A stretch of 64,000 bases of DNA from Cytophagales bacterium. GTDB taxonomy: Bacteria > Bacteroidota > Bacteroidia > Cytophagales > Cyclobacteriaceae. Made by a program: the position numbers and the translations under genes. Numbering within the stretch: the stretch's first letter is position 1; the number at the start of each line of letters is the position of its first letter. Positions 23,925 through 32,943 of this stretch are shown in pieces. Where the stretch lies: NCBI GenBank assembly GCA_033344775.1, contig JAWPMT010000005.1:1285501-1349500 (forward strand), in the 5' to 3' direction. The notes beneath the pieces were generated by a model that was not told the origin of the DNA, searched no databases, and saw only the letters and a list, made by a program, of their open reading frames with translations.

Positions 23925-25058
23925 TTATTCAACCTTAGCCGCCGTTCTAATATTGGTGCCATCGAAATCTCGCTGATAAGAGAAACCGATGACCTTTCCC
24001 TCCTCATTCCTTTTGAAATGAAAATCGAAGTAGGTTCCCTGCAAGGCAAAGGATCCAGGGCTCGTTGCTTGTATTTTAGTCCCTGTGGTTTGTCCCTGCC
24101 GAACTAAATGCAGGTCTCCCTGGCTAATAACAACCTCTCGAACATAACTACCATCCTGATAGGTCCCGCAATACTCCTCCAAGGTCTCTTTGGGTAATTT
24201 CATTTCCGGAAGCCGGTAGGCAAACCTCATGCCCTGATTAATGGCCTCTGCTTCACCTCCCATGTGACCCATATGATCCACTTCCCTGAAACCTAAGCTC
24301 AGGTTGGCATAGTCGTGCTCCCTGATCTGATTCACCATTTCGATGACTTCTTCGACAGCATCATATGCTCCTATGGTGTACAGTACCCGGGCATTCAAGG
24401 ATCTTCTCTTTTGATAAAAAGCTTCCTCGAGTTTATAACCATAATCTTCTTCCCACCAAAAAGTGGGGTTATTGATGAGATAGTTATTGAACAATGTTGG
24501 TTCATTAAAAAGCGTATAGTGGGTAAACAAGCCTGCAAAGGACGTGCCGGCCAGGGTTCTGTTCGTGGGATCCGTTCGGAAGTGCTGATCAATGAAGGGA
24601 ATCAACTCCTCACGCAACATCTTCAAAAAATTGGCGGCACCACCTGAAGTAGGGATCAGTTCAATATTCGTCGGCGTTAAGTCCCTGGATCGGTTTAGGC
24701 CATAGTCTGCTTTTGATCCACCGTAGGTTATGCCAACAATGATGACCTCCGGTGCAAACCCATCAAATCTAAGACTTTGATAAATCTGTGTCGACATCAC
24801 AAAAGTGCGGTTACCATCCAGTGCGTAGTATACCGGATAGGTCTTGTCCGAATCATGCGCATAGTTCTCTGGCAGGTTGACATATAGTCTGTAATCACTA
24901 TCGGTGACCTCTGATTTAAAAACGATGGATTCACTGCCTACAATAAACAGATCTTCTGGGGCTTTTGAAATGACCTGCGCAGTGACTGATTGTGGAATCA
25001 GCAAACTCAATAAGAACAGGACTTGGAAGATAGAAATGCGATGTTTGATGGTTTTCAT
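23925..25058 (-). CDS. Secreted esterase (Fes/EstD-like alpha/beta hydrolase)
   Basis: 377 residues. The signal peptide ends QSVTAQ (about residue 28). The alpha/beta hydrolase shows LYVNLPENYAHDSDKTYPVYYALDGN, then the elbow LAGTSFAGLFTHYTLF (Ser nucleophile) and the late His in REVDHMGHMGGEA. The C-terminal 90 residues form a small beta domain (EEYCGTYQDGSYVREVVIS). It belongs to the same family as the lipoprotein esterase in the cassette at 6972, which lacks this tail. Likely substrates are ester-linked metabolites; the natural one is unknown. It is probably co-oriented with the propeller gene upstream. Confidence 0.88.
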   Translation of the reverse strand: MKTIKHRISIFQVLFLLSLLIPQSVTAQVISKAPEDLFIVGSESIVFKSEVTDSDYRLYVNLPENYAHDSDKTYPVYYALDGNRTFVMSTQIYQSLRFDGFAPEVIIVGITYGGSKADYGLNRSRDLTPTNIELIPTSGGAANFLKMLREELIPFIDQHFRTDPTNRTLAGTSFAGLFTHYTLFNEPTLFNNYLINNPTFWWEEDYGYKLEEAFYQKRRSLNARVLYTIGAYDAVEEVIEMVNQIREHDYANLSLGFREVDHMGHMGGEAEAINQGMRFAYRLPEMKLPKETLEEYCGTYQDGSYVREVVISQGDLHLVRQGQTTGTKIQATSPGSFALQGTYFDFHFKRNEEGKVIGFSYQRDFDGTNIRTAAKVE

Positions 25059-25135
25059 GTTAGTATAATTGGTAGTATGGTATCGTCGCTTGGTCCTAAG
25101 ACTAACTACGATGATAGTTGTGTCATGAGATCATT

Positions 25136-26278
25136 CTACGGTTTCAATTCCTCTATCACCAAAATAAGGTCGCCTTCCGGGTCTGGTTGCAAGCTTCTTC
25201 CCGTATAGATGAGCCGATCACTGTGGATCAGGAGGGTTTGCCCCGCTGCGTCATCTTTTGGGCTACCGAATGCCTCATACGAATGCAGTTGTCCAAGGGG
25301 ATCTATTTGTAGTCGTAACAGGTCTACGTTCGATTCCTTGAGTACATACCCCAGCAAAGAGATGTCCCCATTTGCAGCAATAGTCGCACTGACAATCCGC
25401 TCTTCCGCTTGACTTCCATAGGATTTGTCCCAGATCACTTGTCCACTGTTGTCGATTTTTACTATCCATGGACTATTGGCCTCCTGTTCGAATCGTTTGG
25501 CATAACCTGAGGCGATGATGGCACCATCGGGACTGGTATGAATGGCATGAAAAAGGTCCTGGCTTGCTCCACCGTATGTTTTCGTCCATTGTTCAACACC
25601 GGTAGCAGAGAGGCTGGTGACGAAACCATCCAGATCTCCAAGACCAGTTGCTATCAAGCCACTGATGAAGTAGTCATCCCCCAGTCTTGTTATCCCAAAA
25701 GCGCGATTCAAATGCTCGGATGAAGACTGATATATCCAAAGTACCTCTCCTTTCGGGCTAAGTTTTACGCAAAGTGTTGTTGCTTTTTGTTCATCCGTAT
25801 CATTGGATTGCCCGACCACCACATAACTACCCTCGGCTTCTCTCCATAAACTCCAGGCGTATTGATCACCGGGCATCTCTAAATTCTGCGACCAAACTTC
25901 ATCTCCGCTTTCATTGATCTCTATCAGGTAGATGTCCCAATCTCCTTCGGAATAACTATTGGAAAACCCGGCAATCAAATAAGTGCCCTCGTTGGTTCTC
26001 TGGATAAACCAGGCATTATCATCTTGTGGTCCGCCAAATGTCTTTTGCCAGATCAGGTTTCCACCAAGATCTGTTCGTACCAAATAGATGTCTTCACCTA
26101 AGGCACCGAAACTGGTGGTCAGTCCTGCAATGAGGTATCCATCCTCATTATTGGTCATGGTGATCCCTACTCCCCGATCCATACCTGCACCTCCAAATGA
26201 TTGAGGATCAAATTGAGCAAAACCTGAGTAGATGGCCAGGTAGCTGAGCAGTCCAAAGGTGATTCGATTAAAATTCAT
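25136..26278 (-). CDS. Secreted beta-propeller-like repeat protein
   Basis: About 380 residues from the Met at 26278 (MNFNRITFG), which gives a signal peptide ending YSGFAQ. The mature part repeats a unit of about 50 residues of the form W-x-K-x-FGG-x-D ... GYLIAG-x-T-S-x-G-x-D-IYLVRTD-x-G, at least six times, as in extracellular propeller proteins of Bacteroidota. No catalytic residues are visible; it probably binds ligand or cell-surface material. The esterase gene lies 78 bp downstream on the same strand. It lacks the C-terminal sorting domain of type IX secretion. Confidence 0.8.
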   Translation of the reverse strand: MNFNRITFGLLSYLAIYSGFAQFDPQSFGGAGMDRGVGITMTNNEDGYLIAGLTTSFGALGEDIYLVRTDLGGNLIWQKTFGGPQDDNAWFIQRTNEGTYLIAGFSNSYSEGDWDIYLIEINESGDEVWSQNLEMPGDQYAWSLWREAEGSYVVVGQSNDTDEQKATTLCVKLSPKGEVLWIYQSSSEHLNRAFGITRLGDDYFISGLIATGLGDLDGFVTSLSATGVEQWTKTYGGASQDLFHAIHTSPDGAIIASGYAKRFEQEANSPWIVKIDNSGQVIWDKSYGSQAEERIVSATIAANGDISLLGYVLKESNVDLLRLQIDPLGQLHSYEAFGSPKDDAAGQTLLIHSDRLIYTGRSLQPDPEGDLILVIEELKP

Positions 26279-26363
26279 GCTAAGTAGTTTTAACGCCTTT
26301 GTCAGCACATATCAACGACAAACATTCATAGTAGATCTCCAAACTCATTTTGCCGAGAAACCA

Positions 26364-26413
26364 AAAAGAGCAACGGCCAATGGTAATACCTATCACTGCA
26401 TTCCCACTGGCCG
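26364..26413 (-). terminator. Intrinsic terminator of the DUF5916 gene
   Basis: Arms ACGGCCAATGG (26372-26382) and CCACTGGCCGT (26403-26413) form a stem downstream of the stop at 26434. On the minus strand the stem is followed by a T-rich run. Confidence 0.65.
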
Positions 26414-26433
26414 TGACGCTCCGATAAGTTTGC

Positions 26434-28656
26434 CTATAAATTCAACCAATACGTCATCTTAAACACCACCCCTCGGTTTTTGATGTTCAGGTCATTGGAG
26501 GTGTAGTTCTCGGAGTAGACCAGGAAGATGTCGGACATGGGCAGGTAGCGCCACTGGAACCGGCTGTTGATGTTGAAATTTTCGGCCTGGGTATTGTACT
26601 GCAGGAAGGTGGTCCAGAACATCTTGTTGCTGAACGTCACCTCTGCAGTGGGTCCAAGAAGGTGGAGTACGGTCTCACCATGTGCAGCTCCCAAATCTAC
26701 CCTATTTTGCACGTACCGTACTCCAAAATTGCCCCATGGTTGTTTCCTGAAATTCACATTTGTCCTCAATTCGGTTCGGGTGCCTGTATAAAACCGGCCG
26801 CGTCCTACGGATATCCCCCCGCTGATCATTTTGCGCCCATCGCTTTGCCATTCCAAACGATAAAACGTATTGCTATACAGTCCTGTAGGCAGTGGTTCCG
26901 CATCATCCACGAACTCCGCGGGCACCACCAGCCGCTGGTCTCTGTGCGTCAGATCTATGGTCACTTCATCTCTTGACTTGAATGATATGGTACTCCACAA
27001 GCCAAAATTGTGTTGGAGCGTATTGCCGTCATAGTCGAATTGCCAGACGGTCCACGGGTTGACATCCAGAACATTGATCGGACCTGATTTAGGTCGGAAA
27101 CTCCGTCCAGCCCATAGGTTGATTCGCCTGAAACCCACTCGGATCGTCGTGTCTTCTACCGGATCATAGTGATTGAGCTGCGGAACGAATCCCATATCGG
27201 GGATGTAGTTCTCTCCGACCTGATGAAAGAAGGTCCCGAAAAAGTACTTCCCATTGTTGAAATTTGCTCCGACAGTCGCATAACTGTTATTATCCAATTG
27301 TTCTTCATCCGTAGCCACGTGGTACTTTGCCGTAGCTGTAAATTCGCCATTATCTGAAACGTAATCGAACTCCAGTCCTCCGGCTCGATTGTAATCTTCC
27401 TCTCCTCCATTTTCATCGCTGTTGATTCCCTGTCGGTTGGTGGCTAATAATTTGATCCGGGATCGTGAAAGGATTTGCTGCTGAGCGGAAGCCACGAGAT
27501 AGTTATTGGCATTGAGGTCATCTGTGGCCCTGGTCTGCACATCCATCACGCCGATACGCAGAGATTCACTCAGGTTTCCCGTGAGCCGGGCACCAAACAA
27601 AATGGGTACAGCATCTCCCCCATCCAGGCCGATGCGCCGCGAGAAAAAAGGTGTAACGCCCCAGGTTCCATAATTACTGAAAAGGTCGCTGTTCTCAAGA
27701 AAGAACCCACGGCGTTCTGGGAAAAACAAATTGAACTGGGTCAAATTCGTTTGTTGCTGATCTACATCCACATTGGAGAAATCCGGATTGACCGTGAGGT
27801 CCAGATTGAGTGCCGAAGACAGAGCGATCTTGGCATCCAACCCCACATCTCCATCAAGGTTGCTTTCATCGTCTTCAAAATTTTGTGTGGATGACCCAGC
27901 TACATAAGGAACGACAATTACATTGCCACTGGTGGGCTTGGGTGCTTCGTTCCAGGTCATGGTGCCCATGTAACCTAAATCAACCCCATTGAAAGCGATG
28001 GGTACTTGTGCCCAGGTACTGTAGACATTGTTCTTCATGTCATGACGAATGAAGTTGATGGCCCATTCCCGATTGTCCGTATCATACCGCAACGCGTTGA
28101 AAGGGATGGCCATTTCCACTACCCAATACTCATCGTATATCCGGGTAGTCGAGTACCACTTGTTGTCCCAATTGAGGTCCCCGCGTGTTTGGGTACCTCG
28201 AAGTGTAAGCGTCCCTTCCGCCTGAGCACCACCTGCATTGACACCAAATAAGTAACCATTGCTTCGCTGATTCAACGGATCTATGACGAACGTAAAGCCA
28301 TCACTCCCCCAGTGCCCATCTTCATTGTCACGCTTTAGTGTCTGTATCACCAGATCCTCTCGCTTTTGATAGTTGATGGCAGAGACATAAATGAAATGAT
28401 CATCGTATGTGAGTTTCACTTCCGTTTGTGCATCCGCAAAACCTGAGTCTACCGGCCATTTGTTGATGAACTTTGAAAATGGAGCCACTTTACCCCATTC
28501 GTCTTCGTCCAGTACCCCATCGATGCGAATCTCCGTTTCGCTCAAAGCTTCCAATGCATAATTGAATTGTGTGCCTGCACCTGGTTTTCCTCCAGGAAAG
28601 AATGCCATGGCTTCCACGAGCATGAAGCACAGAAAAAGTGATACGATTGCCTTCAT
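26434..28656 (-). CDS. CBM9-like / DUF5916 outer membrane protein
   Basis: 740 residues. The signal peptide ends near EAMAFF (about 20). A CBM9-like domain lies at about 40-240 (IRIDGVLDEDEWGKVAPFSKFI, then WGSDGFTFVIDP and YWVVEMAIPFNALRY). The DUF5916 region follows, with LTVNPDFSNVDVDQQQTNLT and FFPERRGFFLEN, and then a C-terminal outer-membrane-type barrel. The family is common in Bacteroidota and assumed to bind or import carbohydrate-like ligands. It is a single gene, divergent from the LytS-type kinase at 28859, with a 202-bp promoter gap. Confidence 0.9.
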   Translation of the reverse strand: MKAIVSLFLCFMLVEAMAFFPGGKPGAGTQFNYALEALSETEIRIDGVLDEDEWGKVAPFSKFINKWPVDSGFADAQTEVKLTYDDHFIYVSAINYQKREDLVIQTLKRDNEDGHWGSDGFTFVIDPLNQRSNGYLFGVNAGGAQAEGTLTLRGTQTRGDLNWDNKWYSTTRIYDEYWVVEMAIPFNALRYDTDNREWAINFIRHDMKNNVYSTWAQVPIAFNGVDLGYMGTMTWNEAPKPTSGNVIVVPYVAGSSTQNFEDDESNLDGDVGLDAKIALSSALNLDLTVNPDFSNVDVDQQQTNLTQFNLFFPERRGFFLENSDLFSNYGTWGVTPFFSRRIGLDGGDAVPILFGARLTGNLSESLRIGVMDVQTRATDDLNANNYLVASAQQQILSRSRIKLLATNRQGINSDENGGEEDYNRAGGLEFDYVSDNGEFTATAKYHVATDEEQLDNNSYATVGANFNNGKYFFGTFFHQVGENYIPDMGFVPQLNHYDPVEDTTIRVGFRRINLWAGRSFRPKSGPINVLDVNPWTVWQFDYDGNTLQHNFGLWSTISFKSRDEVTIDLTHRDQRLVVPAEFVDDAEPLPTGLYSNTFYRLEWQSDGRKMISGGISVGRGRFYTGTRTELRTNVNFRKQPWGNFGVRYVQNRVDLGAAHGETVLHLLGPTAEVTFSNKMFWTTFLQYNTQAENFNINSRFQWRYLPMSDIFLVYSENYTSNDLNIKNRGVVFKMTYWLNL

Positions 28657-28846
28657 TTCTTTGATTGGTTACACTACCTCACACGGATATGCTGAAATTC
28701 AGTGGTGACAACTGGTCCAATGACTGCTATCAGTAACCAAATACCAGCGACCAACACACTGAAGGCCTTTCATCATGAGCAAACGCCCTTTCAATCGCAA
28801 TAGTGGGTCGTTGGTGAAGGAGCGGAACTTATTTGCGCCCAAAAGG

Positions 28847-28854
28847 TATCTTTG
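28847..28854 (+). promoter_or_regulatory. Candidate -7 promoter element
   Basis: TATCTTTG fits TAnnTTTG and ends 4 nt before the GTG start of the kinase gene, which implies a nearly leaderless transcript. No matching -33 element is obvious. Confidence 0.45.
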
Positions 28855-28858
28855 ACTT

Positions 28859-29923
28859 GTGTACGAATGGATTAACGGCAATTCAGCTTTTTCAAGGATC
28901 TCCCGGCATGTCGCCTTTTGGGTGTTTGTGGTGGGATTTTTTACGTTGCTATATGGCAGCTTTAGTGAAGACTATGGCCGCCAATTGGAGCTGCAATTAC
29001 TCTTTCTGCCTGATAAGCTGATCCCTACTTACATCACGCTATACATTCTGATGCCAAGACTTCTCCTGAAAGAGCGTTATACCGCTTTTGGGTTATGGCT
29101 GCTGGCGACCTTAGCCTTAGGAGCATTTGTTCATTGGACCTTTTCCTATCACATTGAGCGGGTCTTTTATTATGGCGGAGAGCATTGGGGAGGATTCCTG
29201 AATCCTTTGAAAATGATCAAGGCGCTGACCTATGTCTATCCCTACGTAGTGTTGGCCTTTTCCATCAAATTCCTCAAACACTGGTATTCACAAAAACAAA
29301 GGACTGCCAAAATGGAGAAGGGTCGTTTGGAAAGCGAGCTGAAATTCCTCCGTACCCAATTACATCCGCATTTCTTGTTCAATACGCTGAACAACCTCTA
29401 CGCCCTAACGTTGAAAAAGTCGGACCAGGCACCTGAGTTGGTACTGAAACTATCAGACCTGATGGACTACATGCTTTACGAATGTGGAGACAGTGAATTA
29501 GTGCCGCTGGAACGTGAAATTCAGTTCATTCGCAACTACTTCGAAATTGAGCAACTGCGCTACGGCGATCGACTGGAGATCAAACTTGAGGTGAGCGGAG
29601 GGATTTCCGGAAAGGAGATTGCCCCGATGATCTTTTTGCCGTTTCTGGAAAATGGATTCAAACATGGGGCAAGCGCCGACCTGGACAAGGTATGGCTTCA
29701 TGTGCAGATTACGGTGGATGAGGACAAGCTCTCTTTCAGCATGAAAAACTCTAAACCAGCCAATCGGCCTCCGCTTAATGGCAATGGTCACGGCATCGGT
29801 TTGAAAAACCTAAAAAGAAGACTGGAACTACAATACGGCGAGGATCGATTTATGCTGATCACCTCGGATCGCAAAGACAACTATGAGTCGTTGTTGAGTT
29901 TGTCTTTTGAGAAGGATGTCTGA
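28859..29923 (+). CDS. LytS/YehU-type sensor histidine kinase
   Basis: 354 residues from a GTG start. Four membrane helices (about 18-35, 55-70, 78-97, 122-142), a linker coiled coil, then QLHPHFLFNTLNNLYAL with phospho-acceptor His171, and the ATPase boxes FLENGFKHG and GIGLKNLKRRLELQYG. It is the same architecture as the cassette kinase at 7996, but clearly a different subfamily. The presumed partner regulator lies 435 bp downstream on the same strand, unusually far for such pairs. Confidence 0.92.
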   Translation: MYEWINGNSAFSRISRHVAFWVFVVGFFTLLYGSFSEDYGRQLELQLLFLPDKLIPTYITLYILMPRLLLKERYTAFGLWLLATLALGAFVHWTFSYHIERVFYYGGEHWGGFLNPLKMIKALTYVYPYVVLAFSIKFLKHWYSQKQRTAKMEKGRLESELKFLRTQLHPHFLFNTLNNLYALTLKKSDQAPELVLKLSDLMDYMLYECGDSELVPLEREIQFIRNYFEIEQLRYGDRLEIKLEVSGGISGKEIAPMIFLPFLENGFKHGASADLDKVWLHVQITVDEDKLSFSMKNSKPANRPPLNGNGHGIGLKNLKRRLELQYGEDRFMLITSDRKDNYESLLSLSFEKDV

Positions 29924-30358
29924 AGCCAATCGGCTACCTGATTACCAACCATTTAATCGCATCTCATCAATTTACTTGACCATTTTCCACGGTACGCCGC
30001 GCGGCGATGAAAAAGGCCGAAAAAATCTAGCAGATCCCCGCCGGGAACGGATTCATTTTTTAACCTTTTTTGATCTGTCAGAACAGGAATAAAATAAACT
30101 CGCCACAATAATTAATTTTCAAAATTTAGATCCCTAAGGCTCGAACAGAATTTTATTCTTACCTGTTCTCAACAATTCAAAAAACTAAAATGAATCAAGG
30201 CCATATAAAACGTTAATGCTAAGTATCTATTGATATTAATCTTTATAATTCTCTACTCAAAAAAAGTTAACGAGAAGTTAAAAACCAGCTGAATTCCGTG
30301 GCTTCCTAACCCATTTCTCTCCTATCCGTAAACAATTCTAAGCTACCCGAACTATCTG
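29924..30358. other. 435-bp gap between kinase and regulator
   Basis: No gene is supported; a 61-codon frame overlapping the kinase end is not convincing. It contains the perfect 12-bp palindrome CGCCGCGCGGCG at 29995-30006 and an A/T-rich second half where the regulator's own promoter may lie. Confidence 0.5.
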
Positions 30359-31081
30359 ATGTCTAAACCTCTCCGATGCGTCGTTGTTGATGACGAACCG
30401 CTTGCTATTGAAGTAATTGAATCCTACCTGGAACAATTCGACAACATGACACTGGAGCAGAGCTTCCAAAACCCCATCAAAGCTTTCGAATACATTCGTA
30501 CCCATCCGGTGGATGTATTGTTCATGGACATTCAGATGCCGAAGCTTACGGGACTTGATATTTTGAGGTCGCTACCCCAACGACCCCAGGTAATCATTAC
30601 CACGGCATATCGCGATTATGCGCTGGAAGGATTTGAACTGGAAGTAGCGGACTATTTATTGAAACCCATTTCGCTGGATCGGTTTGTAAAAGCCATTTCG
30701 AAAGTACAGGTCGCTAATCAGGCCGTGACCACTGTTCAGGTTTCTGCTGAATCAAAAGATACGTTATTCTTCAAGGTGGATAAAAAAATGGTCAAAGTGG
30801 TCCTGCAAGATGTCCTTTTCGTGGAAAGTCAACGTGACTATCTGAAGATCGTTCGCGATGGCGAAGATGTGGTCACCCGGATGGGAATTACCGAAGCAGA
30901 GGATGTTTTCCCAGCAGATCAATTCATGCGCGTTCACCGATCATTCATTGTCGCCAAGGACAAGATCAACTCCTTTTCACAAACCGAAATTGAATTAGGG
31001 GACCAAATGGTACCCATCGGCAGGAATTATCGAGCGAGTGTTTCCAAAGCTTTGAATGAGCTAGCCAAAGTGAATGGGTGA
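30359..31081 (+). CDS. LytTR family response regulator
   Basis: 240 residues. The receiver domain (1-122) has acidic DDE at 11-13, phospho-acceptor Asp57 in FMDIQMP and Lys in DYLLKPISLDRF. The LytTR domain (about 140-235) has DVLFVESQRDYLKIV and FMRVHRSFIVAKDKI. Together with the upstream kinase it is an autolysin/carbon-signal type two-component pair. Targets are unknown; the divergent DUF5916 gene is one candidate. Confidence 0.93.
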   Translation: MSKPLRCVVVDDEPLAIEVIESYLEQFDNMTLEQSFQNPIKAFEYIRTHPVDVLFMDIQMPKLTGLDILRSLPQRPQVIITTAYRDYALEGFELEVADYLLKPISLDRFVKAISKVQVANQAVTTVQVSAESKDTLFFKVDKKMVKVVLQDVLFVESQRDYLKIVRDGEDVVTRMGITEAEDVFPADQFMRVHRSFIVAKDKINSFSQTEIELGDQMVPIGRNYRASVSKALNELAKVNG

Positions 31082-31090
31082 TTTAAATGG

Positions 31091-31115
31091 TGACATAATA
31101 GCATTTATTATGACA
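31091..31115 (+). promoter_or_regulatory. Operator-like palindrome of the ParDE module
   Basis: TGACATAATA and TATTATGACA form 10-bp arms with one mismatch around GCATT. A -7-like TACCTTTG follows at 31121-31128, ending 4 nt before the antitoxin ATG. The placement fits autoregulation by a ribbon-helix-helix antitoxin. Confidence 0.6.
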
Positions 31116-31132
31116 TTTCTTACCTTTGAACC

Positions 31133-31399
31133 ATGTCAGATCGAGTCAATGCACGCCTTCCGAAGCCTCTTGCAGAGCATGTCAAAAAAATGGTAGGACC
31201 TGAAGGGCTATACGAAACTCCCAGCGAGTACTTGAGATCACTCATTCGTAAAGACATGAATAGTGATGTAAACTATGTTTCCACGAGCCTCATTGAAGGC
31301 TTTACTGATATTTCCGACGGTCGCTATTTTGAATCAACCGGTGACTGGGAGAAAGACAAAGCAATATTGGCTGATAAAGAAGCTGCAGGCTGGAAATAA
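31133..31399 (+). CDS. parD: ParD-type antitoxin (ribbon-helix-helix)
   Basis: 88 residues. The N-terminus has the ribbon-helix-helix pattern of ParD: VNARLPKPLAEHVKKMV, then LYETPSEYLRSLIRKDM (about 8-45). The C-terminal part, acidic with two aromatic residues, is the expected toxin-binding tail. ParD binds and neutralises ParE and represses the operon by binding an operator such as the palindrome at 31091. It is directly followed by the toxin gene, 3 nt away, as in type II modules. Confidence 0.87.
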   Translation: MSDRVNARLPKPLAEHVKKMVGPEGLYETPSEYLRSLIRKDMNSDVNYVSTSLIEGFTDISDGRYFESTGDWEKDKAILADKEAAGWK

Positions 31400-31402
31400 A
31401 GT

Positions 31403-31747
31403 TTGGCAAAGTTTTATTTTACATCAAGAGCTATACATGATCTGATTGAGATTGAAGAATCCTCCATTTTAAGGTGGGGTGAAAATCAAACAAAACATTA
31501 CATGAAAGATATGTATGAATCTTTCAAGAAAATTGCCCAAATACCAGAGATTGGTAGGCTGCGGAGAGACCGAACTTATCCATTTTTTCTGGCCCCTGTT
31601 AAACAACATTATGCTGTTTTCCACCCGATTGATCAAGGAATCATCATTGCCACGGTTTTGCATGGAAGAAGAGATATCGAAAGAATTGTAAGTAATCTAT
31701 CGGACCGGCTTTCTTATGAAATAGAAGACCTACTTAGCAAACTCTAG
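31403..31747 (+). CDS. parE: ParE/RelE-type toxin
   Basis: 114 residues from a TTG start, 3 nt after the antitoxin stop; no ATG occurs in a sensible place. The ParE/RelE fold is recognisable: FYFTSRAIHDLIEIEESS at the start, then IPEIGRLRR, FLAPVKQHYAVFHPI and IIIATVLHGRRDIERIV. ParE toxins inhibit DNA gyrase, whereas RelE-type members cleave mRNA; the sequence alone does not separate them. Translation coupled to the antitoxin is likely. It converges with bioF. Confidence 0.87.
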   Translation: MAKFYFTSRAIHDLIEIEESSILRWGENQTKHYMKDMYESFKKIAQIPEIGRLRRDRTYPFFLAPVKQHYAVFHPIDQGIIIATVLHGRRDIERIVSNLSDRLSYEIEDLLSKL

Positions 31748-31762
31748 TCTTAAAACTAGAAG

Positions 31763-32890
31763 TCACATCACCTCCTTCAGACACCCAATCAACCCATCAA
31801 TAGACGCTTTGGAATTGAAGGTGTGCAAGCTGATGCGTAACCGCTCCGTACCTGCTTTGACGGTAGGTGGTCGGATGGCCAGAGCCTGATAGCCGTTTTC
31901 CTGTAGCTGCTTAGACGCCTCCAGGGCTTTGTCACTGCCGGAAATCCATACGGGTTGTATCGCAGAATAGCTCTTACTTGCTTTGTCGAATACTTTTTCG
32001 CAGGTCTCCCGATAATACTTAACGACCTCTCGTAATTCGTCTTGCAAACCCATGTGTTCCCCTAAAAACTGAAAGGATTCAATCAAAGACAACACGGCAT
32101 GCGGTGGCATAGCAGTGGTATAGATAAAAGATCGAGCAAAATTCGTTAGGTACTCGGTGAGGACGGAGGAACCCGCTATGCAAGCGCCATGAGCTCCCAT
32201 GGCCTTCCCAAAGGTATACACCCGTGCAAAGACACGATCAGCCAAACCCTGTTCGATTAGCCAACCTCCACCTGCAGCACCATATGCTCCTGTTGAATGG
32301 GCTTCATCCACAATCAGATAGGCCCCGTATTTTTCACACAGATCAAGCATCTCCGCAATGGGTGCAAAATCTCCATCCATGGAAAACAGCGTCTCTGTTA
32401 CCACAAACGTGCGTTTATCTGTATCTTGTTTGAGCCTTCTCTCCATATCCTCCAGATCATTATGCCGAAAAGAAAACGAGTCCGCTTTGCTCAACCACGC
32501 TCCTTCCTTGAGACAGACGTGTGATAATTCATCGTAAAGGATGCGCTCGCCTCGTGAAGCTACGGATGCAACCAAAGCCTGATTGGCCTGATAACCCGAA
32601 TTGAATACCAGTACACTTTCTGCCTGAAAGACTGTTTGAAGTAAGGACTCCAGTTCTTCATACAGGTCATGATTCCCGGAAAGCAAACGAGAACCGGTCC
32701 CACCGACTTGTTTCGGCGCATGAAGCTGCCAACGTGCATCGATACGTTGAATTAGATGGTCATTATTCGCCAGTCCCAGATAATCATTCGACACAAAATC
32801 CTCCCCCTGAATAGCTGAAGGAAGTAATCTTTTATTGCCGGCTGCTGCTCTCGCCTCCAAGCGCTCCCTCAAAAAATCATCATTGATCAT
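31763..32890 (-). CDS. bioF: 8-amino-7-oxononanoate synthase (BioF-like)
   Basis: 375 residues, the usual length. It is a fold-type I PLP enzyme with SNDYLGLA near residue 34, GGTGSRLLSGNHDLYEELE (63-81), DEAHSTGAYG (195-204) and TFGKAMGAHGA with the PLP lysine Lys229. BioF condenses pimeloyl-ACP/CoA with L-alanine in biotin synthesis; close paralogues of the alpha-oxoamine synthase family do related condensations (for example glycine C-acetyltransferase). No other biotin gene is adjacent, so the biosynthetic role is probable but not proven. It converges with the ParE gene. Confidence 0.85.
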   Translation of the reverse strand: MINDDFLRERLEARAAAGNKRLLPSAIQGEDFVSNDYLGLANNDHLIQRIDARWQLHAPKQVGGTGSRLLSGNHDLYEELESLLQTVFQAESVLVFNSGYQANQALVASVASRGERILYDELSHVCLKEGAWLSKADSFSFRHNDLEDMERRLKQDTDKRTFVVTETLFSMDGDFAPIAEMLDLCEKYGAYLIVDEAHSTGAYGAAGGGWLIEQGLADRVFARVYTFGKAMGAHGACIAGSSVLTEYLTNFARSFIYTTAMPPHAVLSLIESFQFLGEHMGLQDELREVVKYYRETCEKVFDKASKSYSAIQPVWISGSDKALEASKQLQENGYQALAIRPPTVKAGTERLRISLHTFNSKASIDGLIGCLKEVM

Positions 32891-32931
32891 GGTTATCCTC
32901 TTGCTGACATTTCATAACAAGCCCAAAACTA

Positions 32932-32939
32932 TATCTTTG
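32932..32939 (+). promoter_or_regulatory. Candidate -7 promoter element
   Basis: TATCTTTG (TAnnTTTG type) ends 4 nt before the ATG at 32944, again implying a nearly leaderless transcript. Confidence 0.45.
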
Positions 32940-32943
32940 GCTG

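Noticed and set aside
30007-30092. Short frame after the LytS-type kinase (61 codons from 29907)
   Set aside because: It overlaps the kinase end in another frame and has no recognisable feature.
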